In this document: in pieces, positions 25,036-33,478 of the stretch
Layout of the letters: every line of letters starts with the position of its first letter
Position numbering within the stretch: the stretch's first letter is position 1
Assembly (NCBI RefSeq): GCF_011742555.1
Contig: NZ_JAAQQR010000003.1
Location: forward strand, 372,001-436,000
Length of the DNA stretch: 64,000 nt
Reading direction: 5' to 3'
Origin: Luteibacter jiangsuensis
GTDB taxonomy: Bacteria > Pseudomonadota > Gammaproteobacteria > Xanthomonadales > Rhodanobacteraceae
Position numbers and translations under genes: made by a program
The notes under the pieces: model-generated
The model's input: the letters and a program-made list of their open reading frames with translations, nothing else
Database searches by the model: none
What the model was told of the DNA's origin: nothing

Positions 25036-27837
25036 ATGACCGCCTCGTTTTCCGGTGCCGCGCTGTTGCGGGCTGCCGTATTCGCTTCACTGGGCGCGTG
25101 GCCCGCGGCGTCCGCCGCGGAGGTCCTTGCCTATCGGAACCTGCGCCTTCCCAACGGCCTGAACGTCGTCGTGCATGAAGACCACAGTGCGCCGATCGTG
25201 TCGCTCGCCGTTTGGTATCGCGTGGGTTCCGCCGACGAACCGGCCGGTCGCACCGGTTTCGCCCATCTGTTCGAACACCTCATGTTCCGCGGGTCGAAGC
25301 ATTACAACGCGCCCTTCCTCGACGCGATGAACGACATGGGCGGCGGAAACGTCAACGCCGATACTTCGTTCGACCACACCGCGTACTACGCCACCGTGCC
25401 GACGGCCGCCCTGGACAGGGCGTTATGGCTGGAGTCGGATCGGATGGGGCATCTGCTGGGCCCGCTCGACCACACGCGGCTGACGACCGAGCGCGCGGTC
25501 GTCCGTAACGAGCATCGCGACAATCTGGACCTCCCTTACGCGCGTGCATACCCGCATCTGCTCCGGCATCTGTTTCCAGCGAATCATCCCTACCACCACG
25601 ACGTCGACGGTCACGCGGCGGATCTCGACAACCTCACCGTCGAAGACGCTCGTTCATGGTTCCGCAGCCATTACGGCGCCGCCAATGCCACGCTGGTTAT
25701 GGCCGGGGACATCACGCCGGAAGCCGCAAGGGAAAAGGCCATGACCTACTTCGGCGACCTGGCGCCGGGCCCCGACCTGATGCGACAGCAGCCGTGGGTC
25801 GTTCCGTTGCGTGTAGCGGCTCGCGGCACGATGCACGACCACGTAGCCAAGCACCGTATTGTCCGGGCGTGGCCCATCCCGCAGGCAGGGACCGATGCCG
25901 CGGCGCGTTTGCGGCTGGCGGCGCGCATCCTGGGCGACGGCGCCGCGTCGCGCCTGCATGCCCGGCTGGTCACGCAAGACGGTGTGGCCACCGACGTCGC
26001 CGCGTACGTTCCGTCCCTCGCACTTGCCGGCATGTTGTGGCTGATCGTCGATGTGGCCGAAGGGGCGGATCCCGCGGCCGTCGAATCGACACTCGATGAG
26101 GAATTGCGCCGGTTCCTGGCAAGCGGCCCGGACCGCGACGAGATCGCACTGGCGCAAGTGCAGGAGAACACGGATTTCCTCGCAGCAACCGAGCGGATGG
26201 ATGCCAAGGCACGACGCCTGGCTCTGGGGCAGGCATTGCACGACGATCCGGGAGAGGAGTGGGTGGCCCAGCTGCGGATGGCACATGCGGATGCGGAGTC
26301 GGTACGCCGCGAGGCAGCGGCCTGGCTCAGTCAACCCAGCTACACGCTGTCGGTGCTGCCGGCGCCGGAGGGATTCGACGCCGAGGCCGAAGATGCGTCC
26401 GACACGGGCCTTGGCATCGCCGAAGGACAACCTGCGCCGGGGGGCGCAGCGACCGGCGCCTTTCGCGCCGTGCACGGGTGGGCGGTCGACCGCCAGGTCC
26501 CGCCGCCCGTCGTCGAAAATGCCGCGGAATTCTCGTTCCCAACCGTGCACCGGAGTCGGCTCCGCCGTGGGTCCACGCTCGTGTCCGCGCAACGTACCGG
26601 TTCGCCGTTCGTGCGCGTCCGCTTCCAGTTTGGCGGAGGCAGTGCCGGCGATTTCGGGCGGCTGCCCGGCACTGCGCTGTTCACCCTGTCGCTGCTCGAT
26701 GGCGCCGCCGCGATGCAGGCAAATCGTTTGGGCGCCACGTTCGAAACCGGTTGCGAGATCGACGCATGCGTGGTCGGCCTGCGCGTGCCTCGCGAGAGGC
26801 TGCAAGCCGGCCTCGCGCTCATGGTCGATGCCATCCGTCACAATGTCGGCCAGGACGACATCGATCACGTGCGAACGCAGCGATTGGCGGCAACCGATAC
26901 GGGCACGATGACGTCCTTCGGCCTCGCCCACGGGCTGATGAATCGCCTGCTTTTCGGCGAAAGCCATCCCTATGGCTTTGCGGCCTTTCCCCATGGCACG
27001 CGCGAATCGCTGCAGGCCATGGATGCGGATGCGGTCGGCGCCTATCGTCGCGATTACCTGCGGCCCGACAACCTCACCGTGGTCATGGTCGGGGACGTAA
27101 CGCACGAGGAGGGCGCACGCGCGCTCGAAAGCGCATTCGAAGAGTGGGTACCTCCCGTCTCGCCGATACCGTCCGTGCCCATGCATACCGTGAAGAGAGA
27201 GCCGGGCGATGTGGCCTATCTCGTCGACCGGCCGGGGACCCGGCAAGCACACATTGCCGTCGGCTCACTGGCCCCACCGGCAGGCGAGGACCTGAATCTC
27301 GATCTGGCAAGCCAGGTGTTCATCGACCTGCCGGGCTCGCGTCTGAATGCCAACCTGCGGCAAGACAAGGGGTGGAGCTACGGCGTGGCGGGCGGCATGT
27401 CCCGTCAACGCGGGCAGCGAACGTTTACCTTCCACGCGCCGGTACAGGCCGATCGCACGGTCGATGCCGTTGCCGAGATTCGCCGCGAGATCTTCGCGCT
27501 GGTCGATGGCTCGGCGCCCCTTTCGGAAACGGAAGTGGCCAGCGTGCGGACAGGCCTTGCACGCTCGCTGACGGCGGCGCTGCAAGCGGACAGCGCGGTC
27601 ATGCTCAATCTTGCCAGCTCGGTGAAGCTTGGGCGCCGCGACGATTTCTGGCAGACGCTGCCTGCCGTGCTGCAAGGTTTGAGCGCGCCGCGGGTCAGCG
27701 GCGCGCTGGAGGATCTTCTCCGCACGCAAGGCAGAACCTGGGTGATCGTCGGCGACCGCACCCGTATCGAAGCCCAGCTGCGGCAGCAGTTTCCCGCGTT
27801 GCACGTCGTGGACACTGAGGGCCGCGTCGTCGACTGA
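25036..27837 (+). CDS. M16 family zinc metallopeptidase (two-domain), second copy
   Basis: 933 residues with a signal peptide ending around PAASA (residues 1-28). The zinc motif HLFEH (His77, Glu80, His81) and the downstream Glu in AVVRNEHRDN are intact. The second M16 domain begins near 480 and lacks metal ligands. It aligns over its whole length with the 961-residue protein upstream (shared VVVHEDH-AP, VGSADEP, TGFAHLFEHLMF, PANHPYHHD, TWVIVGD), so the pair arose by duplication, but the two have diverged strongly. GGGAG precedes the ATG. It probably acts as a periplasmic peptidase. Confidence 0.92.
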   Translation: MTASFSGAALLRAAVFASLGAWPAASAAEVLAYRNLRLPNGLNVVVHEDHSAPIVSLAVWYRVGSADEPAGRTGFAHLFEHLMFRGSKHYNAPFLDAMNDMGGGNVNADTSFDHTAYYATVPTAALDRALWLESDRMGHLLGPLDHTRLTTERAVVRNEHRDNLDLPYARAYPHLLRHLFPANHPYHHDVDGHAADLDNLTVEDARSWFRSHYGAANATLVMAGDITPEAAREKAMTYFGDLAPGPDLMRQQPWVVPLRVAARGTMHDHVAKHRIVRAWPIPQAGTDAAARLRLAARILGDGAASRLHARLVTQDGVATDVAAYVPSLALAGMLWLIVDVAEGADPAAVESTLDEELRRFLASGPDRDEIALAQVQENTDFLAATERMDAKARRLALGQALHDDPGEEWVAQLRMAHADAESVRREAAAWLSQPSYTLSVLPAPEGFDAEAEDASDTGLGIAEGQPAPGGAATGAFRAVHGWAVDRQVPPPVVENAAEFSFPTVHRSRLRRGSTLVSAQRTGSPFVRVRFQFGGGSAGDFGRLPGTALFTLSLLDGAAAMQANRLGATFETGCEIDACVVGLRVPRERLQAGLALMVDAIRHNVGQDDIDHVRTQRLAATDTGTMTSFGLAHGLMNRLLFGESHPYGFAAFPHGTRESLQAMDADAVGAYRRDYLRPDNLTVVMVGDVTHEEGARALESAFEEWVPPVSPIPSVPMHTVKREPGDVAYLVDRPGTRQAHIAVGSLAPPAGEDLNLDLASQVFIDLPGSRLNANLRQDKGWSYGVAGGMSRQRGQRTFTFHAPVQADRTVDAVAEIRREIFALVDGSAPLSETEVASVRTGLARSLTAALQADSAVMLNLASSVKLGRRDDFWQTLPAVLQGLSAPRVSGALEDLLRTQGRTWVIVGDRTRIEAQLRQQFPALHVVDTEGRVVD

Positions 27838-27846
27838 CGATGGCCG

Positions 27847-28764
27847 TCAGATCATCGTGACGCCCTCGCCGGCACGTGCGCTGAACGTGCCGGCGAGCCA
27901 GTCGATGAATACACGCACGCGTGGCGATAGCTGGCGACTGTGCGGATACAGCAGGGATACGGGCGAGGGCGTCGGCGGCTGGTCGGGCAATACGCGCACC
28001 AGCGTGCCGTCGGCGAGGTCCTTCGCCACGTGATAGAGCGGCACCTGGATCAGGCCGAGGCCGAGACGAGCGAGCATCGTGTTCGTTTCCGCACCGGAAA
28101 CGGTCACGACCGACGGCAGCGTGACGTTGCGCACCTCGCCCCCGTGCACGAACTCGAGCGGCAGGGTGCTGCCGGTGGCCGTGGACACGAAGCCGATGGC
28201 AACGTGGCCCTCGAGGTCGTCCAGGGTCTGCGGCGTACCATGTCGCTCGAGGTAACCAGGACTGGCGCAGGTCACTTCCTCCAGCATCGCAATGCGCCGG
28301 CCCACCATGCTGCTGTCGTGAAGATCGCCGACTCGCAGCACGCAATCCACGCCCTCGCGCACGAGGTCCACCAGGCGGTCGCCCTCACCGATATGCACGC
28401 GCAGGCCCGGGTAGCGGGCCAGGAAGTCCGGCAGGTCGGGAAGGACGAAGGCACGCGCGAGGGTGCCGTGCACGTCCACACGAAGTAGTCCGGTCGGCCG
28501 CGCGTCCGTGAATGCGGCCTCCGCATCTTCCACGTCCGCCAGGATGGCGAGACAACGTCGATGGTAGGCCTCGCCGTCGAGGGTGGGGCTCACATGACGC
28601 GTCGTCCTCTGAAGCAGGCGCACGCCGAGGCGGCTCTCGAGGCGCTTGATGGCCTGGGTCGCCGTCGACCGGGGCAGGTCGAGGTCGCTCGCGGCGAGCG
28701 TGAAACTGCGCCGTTCCACGATCCGGACGAAGAGCCGCATGGTGTCGAATCGGTCCAGTGCCAT
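27847..28764 (-). CDS. LysR family transcriptional regulator
   Basis: 305 residues. The N-terminal HTH is MRLFVRIVERRSFTLAASDLDLPRSTATQAIKRLESRLGVRLLQRTTR, of the CrgA-like subgroup, followed by a LysR effector domain. It is divergent from two short-chain dehydrogenase genes across a 113-nt spacer with a TTCCA-N5-TGGAA inverted repeat, which makes it their probable regulator. It is convergent with the second M16 gene (9-nt gap). The effector is unknown. Confidence 0.93.
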   Translation of the reverse strand: MALDRFDTMRLFVRIVERRSFTLAASDLDLPRSTATQAIKRLESRLGVRLLQRTTRHVSPTLDGEAYHRRCLAILADVEDAEAAFTDARPTGLLRVDVHGTLARAFVLPDLPDFLARYPGLRVHIGEGDRLVDLVREGVDCVLRVGDLHDSSMVGRRIAMLEEVTCASPGYLERHGTPQTLDDLEGHVAIGFVSTATGSTLPLEFVHGGEVRNVTLPSVVTVSGAETNTMLARLGLGLIQVPLYHVAKDLADGTLVRVLPDQPPTPSPVSLLYPHSRQLSPRVRVFIDWLAGTFSARAGEGVTMI

Positions 28765-28771
28765 CGAATTG

Positions 28772-28786
28772 TTCCACTGAATGGAA
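28772..28786. promoter_or_regulatory. LysR-type binding site between the LysR gene and the SDR genes
   Basis: The inverted repeat TTCCA-CTGAA-TGGAA contains the T-N11-A core typical of LysR boxes and lies 8 nt upstream of the LysR start codon, in the divergent spacer. It is suited to autoregulation and to activation of the SDR genes; binding is inferred. Confidence 0.5.
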
Positions 28787-28877
28787 TGCTCTAGTCGAAT
28801 TCTGGCGGATTATCCGGTGTGAGACAACGCGCATCCTTATCTCAGCCCGGCAATGGCGCCGGAACCGGAGGATCGAC

Positions 28878-29621
28878 ATGAACGCGAATACTCAAGCAAA
28901 GATTGCCCTCGTCACGGGCGCCTCGCGCGGCATCGGGGCCGCAGTGGCCAAACGCCTCGCCCGGGACGGGTACACCGTGGTGGTGAACTACGCCGGCAGC
29001 GCCCAGGCCGCCGAAAACGTCGTGCGTGAGATCGAGTCCGCGGGCGGCCAGGCCATCAGTGCCCAGGGCGACGTGTCCAAGGTGGCCGATGTCCGCCGCC
29101 TGTTCGACACCGTCGAAGAGGTCTACGGCGGTATGGACGTGCTCGTGAACAACGCCGGCGTCATGCAGCTCGCGCCGATCGCGGAGCTGACCGAGGAGGA
29201 CTACGACCGCCTGTTCGACATCAACGTGAAGGGCAGCTTCAACACCATGCGCGAAGCGGCTCGACGCTTGCGCAAGGGCGGCCGCATCGTCAACTTCTCT
29301 TCCAGTGTCGTCGGTCTTCTGCAACCTGGCTACGGGCCCTATGCCGCCACGAAGGCCGCGATCGAGGCGGCCACCATGGTGCTTGCCCGCGAACTGCGTG
29401 GCCGCGAGATCACGGTGAATGTGATCGCTCCCGGCCCGACCGCGACGGACCTGTTCCTCAACGGCAAGTCGGAAGAACTGGTCGACCGCCTCGCCAAGCT
29501 GTCGCCGCTCGAACGCCTGGGCACTCCGGAAGACATTGCGGCGGCCGTGTCCTTCCTCGTCGGAGCGGACGGCGCATGGATCAACGGCCAGGTTCTTCGT
29601 GCCAACGGCGGAGTCGTTTGA
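28878..29621 (+). CDS. Short-chain dehydrogenase/reductase (classical SDR)
   Basis: 247 residues from ATG 28878 with GGAGGATC before it. The cofactor motif TGASRGIG (residues about 13-20), the NNAG motif (VLVNNAGVMQ), the catalytic Ser in VNFSSSVVG, and the YxxxK in YGPYAATKAA are all present; an early Arg after the glycine motif suggests NADPH. It ends WINGQVLRANGGV, typical of FabG-like SDRs. It lies 2 nt before a second, unrelated SDR gene. The substrate is unknown. Confidence 0.93.
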   Translation: MNANTQAKIALVTGASRGIGAAVAKRLARDGYTVVVNYAGSAQAAENVVREIESAGGQAISAQGDVSKVADVRRLFDTVEEVYGGMDVLVNNAGVMQLAPIAELTEEDYDRLFDINVKGSFNTMREAARRLRKGGRIVNFSSSVVGLLQPGYGPYAATKAAIEAATMVLARELRGREITVNVIAPGPTATDLFLNGKSEELVDRLAKLSPLERLGTPEDIAAAVSFLVGADGAWINGQVLRANGGVV

Positions 29622-29623
29622 AC

Positions 29624-30517
29624 ATGAAACAGATCGTACTCATCACCGGCGCTTCCAGCGGCTTTGGCCTGCTGACCGCACGCGCCCTCGCCGATGCCGG
29701 CCACACCGTCTACGCGAGCATGCGCGATATCGCGGGCCGCAATGCGGCCCAGGCGGACGCTGTCCTGAAGGAAGCGAAGGAACGGAGCGTCGACCTGCGC
29801 GTGGTCGAACTTGACGTGACCTCCGACGCCTCCGCCGACGCCGCGATCGAACAGATCCTGAAACGCGACGGCCGGCTCGACGTGCTCGTGCACAACGCGG
29901 GGCACATGGTCTTCGGGCCGGCTGAAGCCTTCACCGCGGAGCAATACGCGCAGCTCTACGACGTTAACGTGCTGGGGACCCAGCGTGTGAACCGTGCAGC
30001 CCTGCCCGCGATGCGCCGCCAGGGACGCGGCCTGCTGCTCTGGGTATCGTCGAGCAGCACACGCGGCGGAACGCCGCCGTTCCTCGCGCCCTACTTCGCG
30101 GCGAAAGCGGCGATGGATTCGCTGGCGGTGAGCTACGCGGGCGAACTCACCCGCTGGGGCATCGAGACCTCCATCATGGTGCCCGGTGCGTTCACGAAGG
30201 GAACGAACCACTTCGCGCATGCCGGGAAGCCCGCCGACACGGCACGCGAAGCGGCATACATGGAAGGCCCGTACGCCGGCATGCCCGACAAGATCCTCAA
30301 GGGGCTTGCAGCCCTGGAACCGGCCGACGCGGACGCCGCCGAGGTGGCGCGCAAGATGGTCGAGGTGGTGGACATGCCCTTCGGCAAGCGGCCGTTCCGC
30401 GTGCACGTCGATCCGTCCCAGGACGGCGCCGAGATCGTGAACGGCGTGGCCGACCGCGTGCGCCGCGAGCTGTTCTGGCGCGCCGGCATCGAAGACCTGC
30501 TGCAGCCGCGCGGCTGA
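29624..30517 (+). CDS. Short-chain dehydrogenase/reductase (classical SDR, longer type)
   Basis: 297 residues. The cofactor motif TGASSGFG (residues about 8-15), HNAGHMVFG, a serine run LLWVSSSSTRGG, and YFAAKAAMDSLAVSYAGEL as the YxxxK element. The extended C-terminus (after VPGAFTKGTNHF) is typical of the SDR subgroup acting on larger substrates. It starts 2 nt after the previous gene's stop and is therefore in the same operon, under the divergent LysR regulator. It is not a recent duplicate of its neighbour. Confidence 0.92.
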   Translation: MKQIVLITGASSGFGLLTARALADAGHTVYASMRDIAGRNAAQADAVLKEAKERSVDLRVVELDVTSDASADAAIEQILKRDGRLDVLVHNAGHMVFGPAEAFTAEQYAQLYDVNVLGTQRVNRAALPAMRRQGRGLLLWVSSSSTRGGTPPFLAPYFAAKAAMDSLAVSYAGELTRWGIETSIMVPGAFTKGTNHFAHAGKPADTAREAAYMEGPYAGMPDKILKGLAALEPADADAAEVARKMVEVVDMPFGKRPFRVHVDPSQDGAEIVNGVADRVRRELFWRAGIEDLLQPRG

Positions 30518-30526
30518 TCCTGGTCT

Positions 30527-30609
30527 TGTGGGAGCCGGCTGTGCCGGCGATTCCGCGGCAGCGGGCAATCCTGTCGCAAGCACCCATCGCCGCTGAAGCG
30601 GCTCCCACA
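30527..30609. repeat. REP doublet, copy 2
   Basis: TGTGGGAGCC and its reverse complement bound the element. The left hairpin is the GCCGGCTGTGCCGGC variant and the right one the GCCGCTGAAGCGGC variant, with CCGCGGCAGCGGG between. It fills the gap between the convergent SDR and aldo-keto reductase genes and ends 2 nt before the latter's stop. Confidence 0.8.
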
Positions 30610-30610
30610 A

Positions 30611-31558
30611 TCAGGCGTCGCTGGCCGTGCGCAGCTTGGCCAACTCGTCCGCACTGAGCGCCAGCGCTGCGCTCTTCGCCAGTTCGTCGAGTTGTTCGCG
30701 CGATGTGGCGCTGGCGATCGTGGCGGTGATGCCCGGCTGGGCCATCGTCCACGCCAGCGCCACCTGTGCCGGGGTGGCGCCGTGCGCCTCGGCCACGTCG
30801 TCCAGCGCGGTGAGGACACGCGAGCCGCGCTCGCCGAGGTAGTTCTTCACGCGCGCGCCGCGCGCCGAACTCTTGGCGAGGTCGGCCTCGCTCCGATACT
30901 TGCCGGTGAGGAAGCCGCTGGCGAGGGAGTAGTAGCTGATGACGCTCACCTGTTCCTTCACGCACAACGCCTGCAAGGCATCTTCGAAGCCGGCGCGGTC
31001 CATGAGGTTGTACTCCGGCTGCATCGACTCATAACGTGCAAGCCCCTTCGAAGCGCTGGTATCCAGCGCGTCGGCGAGCCGGGTGGCAGCGTAGTTGGAC
31101 GCGCCAATGACGCGCACCTTGCCGGCCTTTACCAGGTCGTCAAACGCGCGCAGGGTTTCCTCCAGCGGTACCTTCGGATCGTCCTCGTGCGATTGGTAGA
31201 GGTCGATGTGGTCGGTGCGCAGCCGGCGCAGGGAATCCTCCACTGCCTCGCGGATATTCGTCGGCGAAAGGCCAGGATAGCGTGCCCACTTGCCGACCTT
31301 GGTCGCGATCACGACCTTGTCGCGCTTGCCGCTGCGGGCCAGCCAGTTGCCGATGATCGTTTCCGACTCGCCGCCTTCGTTGCCGGGTACCCACGCCTCG
31401 TAGACGTCGGCGGTATCGATCAGGTTGAAACCGTGGTCGACGAAAGCGTCGAGGAGGTCGAACGAGCGGGGCTCGTCGACACTCCATCCGAACACGTTGC
31501 CCCCGAAGGCGAGGGGAGCCACCTGCAAGGGCGAACGGCCGAGTTGGCGAAGCATCAT
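30611..31558 (-). CDS. Aldo/keto reductase
   Basis: 315 residues starting MMLRQLGRSPLQVAPLAFGGNVFGW. The catalytic residues are visible in NLIDTADVYEAW (Asp, Tyr), VIATKVGKW (Lys) and DLYQSHEDD (His); the C-terminal cofactor segment is TIASATSREQLDEL. It resembles the AKR12/YajO-like group (no close tie to the AKR at 2403). GGAG lies 7 nt before the first of two adjacent ATG codons. It is convergent with the SDR operon; the substrate is unknown. Confidence 0.9.
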   Translation of the reverse strand: MMLRQLGRSPLQVAPLAFGGNVFGWSVDEPRSFDLLDAFVDHGFNLIDTADVYEAWVPGNEGGESETIIGNWLARSGKRDKVVIATKVGKWARYPGLSPTNIREAVEDSLRRLRTDHIDLYQSHEDDPKVPLEETLRAFDDLVKAGKVRVIGASNYAATRLADALDTSASKGLARYESMQPEYNLMDRAGFEDALQALCVKEQVSVISYYSLASGFLTGKYRSEADLAKSSARGARVKNYLGERGSRVLTALDDVAEAHGATPAQVALAWTMAQPGITATIASATSREQLDELAKSAALALSADELAKLRTASDA

Positions 31559-31622
31559 GGGCGATCTCCGATAGAGCGGAAACCGCCATGATGGCGCAGC
31601 CGAGGTTGAGGCGGCGTATCCG

Positions 31623-31796
31623 TCAGCAGGTGGCGCAGGCCGCGCCGGCGGGTGCCCGCGGAGGTGCGGGGGCCGGCTTCTCGGCGGCGCGTGCGCCCGC
31701 TCCGCGTTCCGGTTCGCTCCTGCCGAGGCGAAGCACGAGTTCACGGTCGACGATGTGCCCGTGCATGAAGGCCAATCCGGTGAAAATCGAAGCCAT
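31623..31796 (-). CDS. Small hypothetical protein with C-terminal CATC motif
   Basis: 57 residues beginning MASIFTGLAFMHGHIVDRELVLRLG and ending in an Ala/Pro-rich tail that closes with CATC, a CxxC at the extreme C-terminus. GGGAGGG lies 8 nt before the ATG, strong support for translation. No signal peptide is obvious, although the first 15 residues are hydrophobic. It is divergent from a LysR gene (120-nt spacer). The family is not recognised; the two terminal Cys suggest metal or thiol chemistry (inference). Confidence 0.6.
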   Translation of the reverse strand: MASIFTGLAFMHGHIVDRELVLRLGRSEPERGAGARAAEKPAPAPPRAPAGAACATC

Positions 31797-31916
31797 GGCG
31801 ACGCCCTCCCGAAGCGATGCCGCAATGTCCTGCGGCTTGAGTGGAGGTGAAGGGTGCTCTTTCCGACGGCGGCGAAAAAGCGATATGTTTGCAACCCGGT
31901 CTTGAGGATTTTTCAC

Positions 31917-32840
31917 ATGTCCCGCCTGCCGCTCGGTTTGCTTCAGGGGTTTGTCCTGGTCGCCCGGACGGGCAAGCTCTCGCGCGCGGCGGAACAGTTG
32001 AACCTCACCGTCAGCGCCTTGAGCCACCAGATCCGCAACCTGGAGGAACGCCTGGGCCGCCCGCTGTTCGACCGGGGGCCGCGCGGCGTCACCCTCACCG
32101 CAGAGGGTGCCAACCTCCTCGAGGCCATCGGTCACCATTACGAAGGCATCGAACACGCGCTCGGCAGGTACGAAAGCCGGCACCAGGACGCGGTGACGGT
32201 GAGCGTGCTTCCCTCGGTGGCGTCGAGCTGGCTGGTGCCCCGGCTGCCGCGGCTGGTGGGCAAGCACCCCGAACTGGAGCTCAGCCTGCACTCCTCTGTC
32301 TCGGTGGTCGATTTCGACCGCGAACCCACGGTCGACGTGGCGTTCCGGTACGGACTCGGCTCCTGGCCGCGGACGAAGGCGGAGCGACTGTTCGACGAAT
32401 ACATCGTGCCGATCGCCAGTCCCTCGCTGGTACGCCGCATGGGCGGCCTGCCGGGCGCATCGCTTTCCGGGTGGCCGCTGCTCGGCGACCCGTCCGGCCG
32501 CTGGAACGATTGGGCCGAGGCCTTCGGCATGCCCTTGCCCTCGCGCTATGTCGCCCGCTTCGACAATACGGAGCATCTGCAACGCGCCGTGCTCGAAGGC
32601 ATGGGCGTGGCCCTCGGCCGCCTCGTGATGGCGCGCTCGCTGATCGAGTGCGGTGCGCTCACCGTATTGTGCGAAGAGCGCCTGCGCGTCACGGAAGCGT
32701 ATTACCTCGTGTACCCGAAACGCTCCGAAGGCCACAGCGGCGTATCCCGCTTCCGCGAATGGCTGCTGGCCGAGGCTAAGGAATACGAAGAGGGGCTCGG
32801 CGACGGCACGCGCCTGGGGGCGTGGCGGTACCTTCCGTGA
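31917..32840 (+). CDS. LysR family transcriptional regulator (GcvA-like)
   Basis: 307 residues from ATG 31917. The HTH region is LLQGFVLVARTGKLSRAAEQLNLTVSALSHQIRNLEERLGRPLFDR, the GcvA-like subgroup, and the effector domain follows (LPSVASSWLVPRLPRL, a hallmark of GcvA/AmpR relatives). It is divergent from the 57-residue Cys-ended protein, its likely target. The following 638 nt to mgtA hold only short ORFs and a promoter. Confidence 0.92.
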   Translation: MSRLPLGLLQGFVLVARTGKLSRAAEQLNLTVSALSHQIRNLEERLGRPLFDRGPRGVTLTAEGANLLEAIGHHYEGIEHALGRYESRHQDAVTVSVLPSVASSWLVPRLPRLVGKHPELELSLHSSVSVVDFDREPTVDVAFRYGLGSWPRTKAERLFDEYIVPIASPSLVRRMGGLPGASLSGWPLLGDPSGRWNDWAEAFGMPLPSRYVARFDNTEHLQRAVLEGMGVALGRLVMARSLIECGALTVLCEERLRVTEAYYLVYPKRSEGHSGVSRFREWLLAEAKEYEEGLGDGTRLGAWRYLP

Positions 32841-32886
32841 CATCGTGAACGGGTCGCAACAGTCGCGGCGGCGGTATTTCGCGCCC

Positions 32887-32915
32887 TTGACCGATCCACG
32901 CTGCGGCGCGACAAT
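32887..32915 (+). promoter_or_regulatory. Putative sigma-70 promoter of the mgtA leader
   Basis: TTGACC (-35, 32887-32892) and GACAAT (-10, 32910-32915) are separated by exactly 17 nt and lie 47 nt after the LysR stop. If used, the mgtA transcript would have a leader of about 555 nt. The prediction rests on consensus match only. Confidence 0.45.
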
Positions 32916-32973
32916 TCGCCGGCTACCACACGATGTCTCGTGTGACGGCACCTTCCTTACCTTACCCAGGCAT

Positions 32974-33087
32974 ATGGACGTCTACCCTAGTCGACGCGCC
33001 GGCTCCCGCACGCATCGGGTCCCGGCGCTGGCAAAACTCATCGCCCGCGGCGACCGCACCCGGTCGGCCGGCGCTTTCCTCCGCTAG
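32974..33087 (+). CDS. Short upstream ORF in the mgtA leader (37 aa)
   Basis: 37 codons encoding MDVYPSRRAGSRTHRV and a basic remainder ending GAFLR. The ATG is the first after the predicted promoter. No strong ribosome binding site is visible. It is of interest because mgtA leaders in enteric bacteria contain short regulatory ORFs (mgtL) whose translation senses magnesium or proline supply; this one has only two prolines. Coding status is unproven. Confidence 0.3.
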   Translation: MDVYPSRRAGSRTHRVPALAKLIARGDRTRSAGAFLR

Positions 33088-33146
33088 GGAAAGTCCGGCT
33101 CTCCTCGTCCGGAAGCCGTGAGCTTCCGTTATTCGAGGATTGAGCC

Positions 33147-33326
33147 ATGAACCTCCAGCTCGAAAAGACCGGTCCGCGCATGTTCGGCCGCCGTCTCGCT
33201 TTCGCACTCGCCCGTCGCCGTGCCACCGGACCCGTACCGGCCAAGCGCACGATCACCGTGCCGCGTTCGCTCGAAGCCACCGAAAGCCACACGAAACCGG
33301 CGGATGGCAAACTCCCGCGGCCATGA
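33147..33326 (+). CDS. Small basic protein upstream of mgtA (59 aa)
   Basis: 59 residues beginning MNLQLEKTGPRMFGRRLAFA, very Arg/Lys-rich (FGRRLAFALARRRATG) with a polar, Pro-containing tail. GAGGA precedes the ATG at good spacing. A hairpin GGAAGC-CGTGA-GCTTCC (33111-33127) lies just upstream of this site. The stop codon overlaps the ATG of a further short ORF (ATGA). The position directly before mgtA suggests a leader peptide or an MgtA accessory peptide; no family is recognised. Confidence 0.5.
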   Translation: MNLQLEKTGPRMFGRRLAFALARRRATGPVPAKRTITVPRSLEATESHTKPADGKLPRP

Positions 33327-33427
33327 ACTGCGACATAGACACGACGGCGCGGCTTACGCCGCTCTCCGCCCGATTCCATAGCGACACCGAACGTCGGCTC
33401 CGTGCCGGCGCGACCGCTCTCGGCTGA
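33323..33427 (+). CDS. Short ORF coupled to the 59-aa protein (34 aa)
   Basis: 34 codons starting MNCDIDTTARLTPLSARF, beginning in an ATGA overlap with the preceding ORF and ending 51 nt before mgtA. The coupling is the main argument that it is translated. It contains no recognisable motif and is Arg/Ala-rich like random high-GC sequence, so it may be an incidental frame. Confidence 0.25.
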   Translation: MNCDIDTTARLTPLSARFHSDTERRLRAGATALG

Positions 33428-33447
33428 CGCCGACGACCGCTCGCGCC

Positions 33448-33465
33448 TCCGGACTGAGGTCCGGA
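33448..33465 (+). promoter_or_regulatory. Hairpin adjoining the mgtA ribosome binding site
   Basis: A perfect 7-bp stem TCCGGAC/GTCCGGA with a TGAG loop ends at the first base of the AAAGG ribosome binding site region of mgtA. It could modulate translation initiation; alternative pairing with the upstream GTCCGG (33093-33098) or GTCCGG (33107-33112) copies is possible. Regulatory function is inferred from position. Confidence 0.4.
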
Positions 33466-33478
33466 AAGGCAGCGAGCC

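Noticed and set aside
32841-33478. M-box (ykoK) magnesium riboswitch or yybP-ykoY motif before mgtA
   Set aside because: The conserved core elements of these riboswitches could not be found by eye; only short ORFs and simple hairpins are visible.
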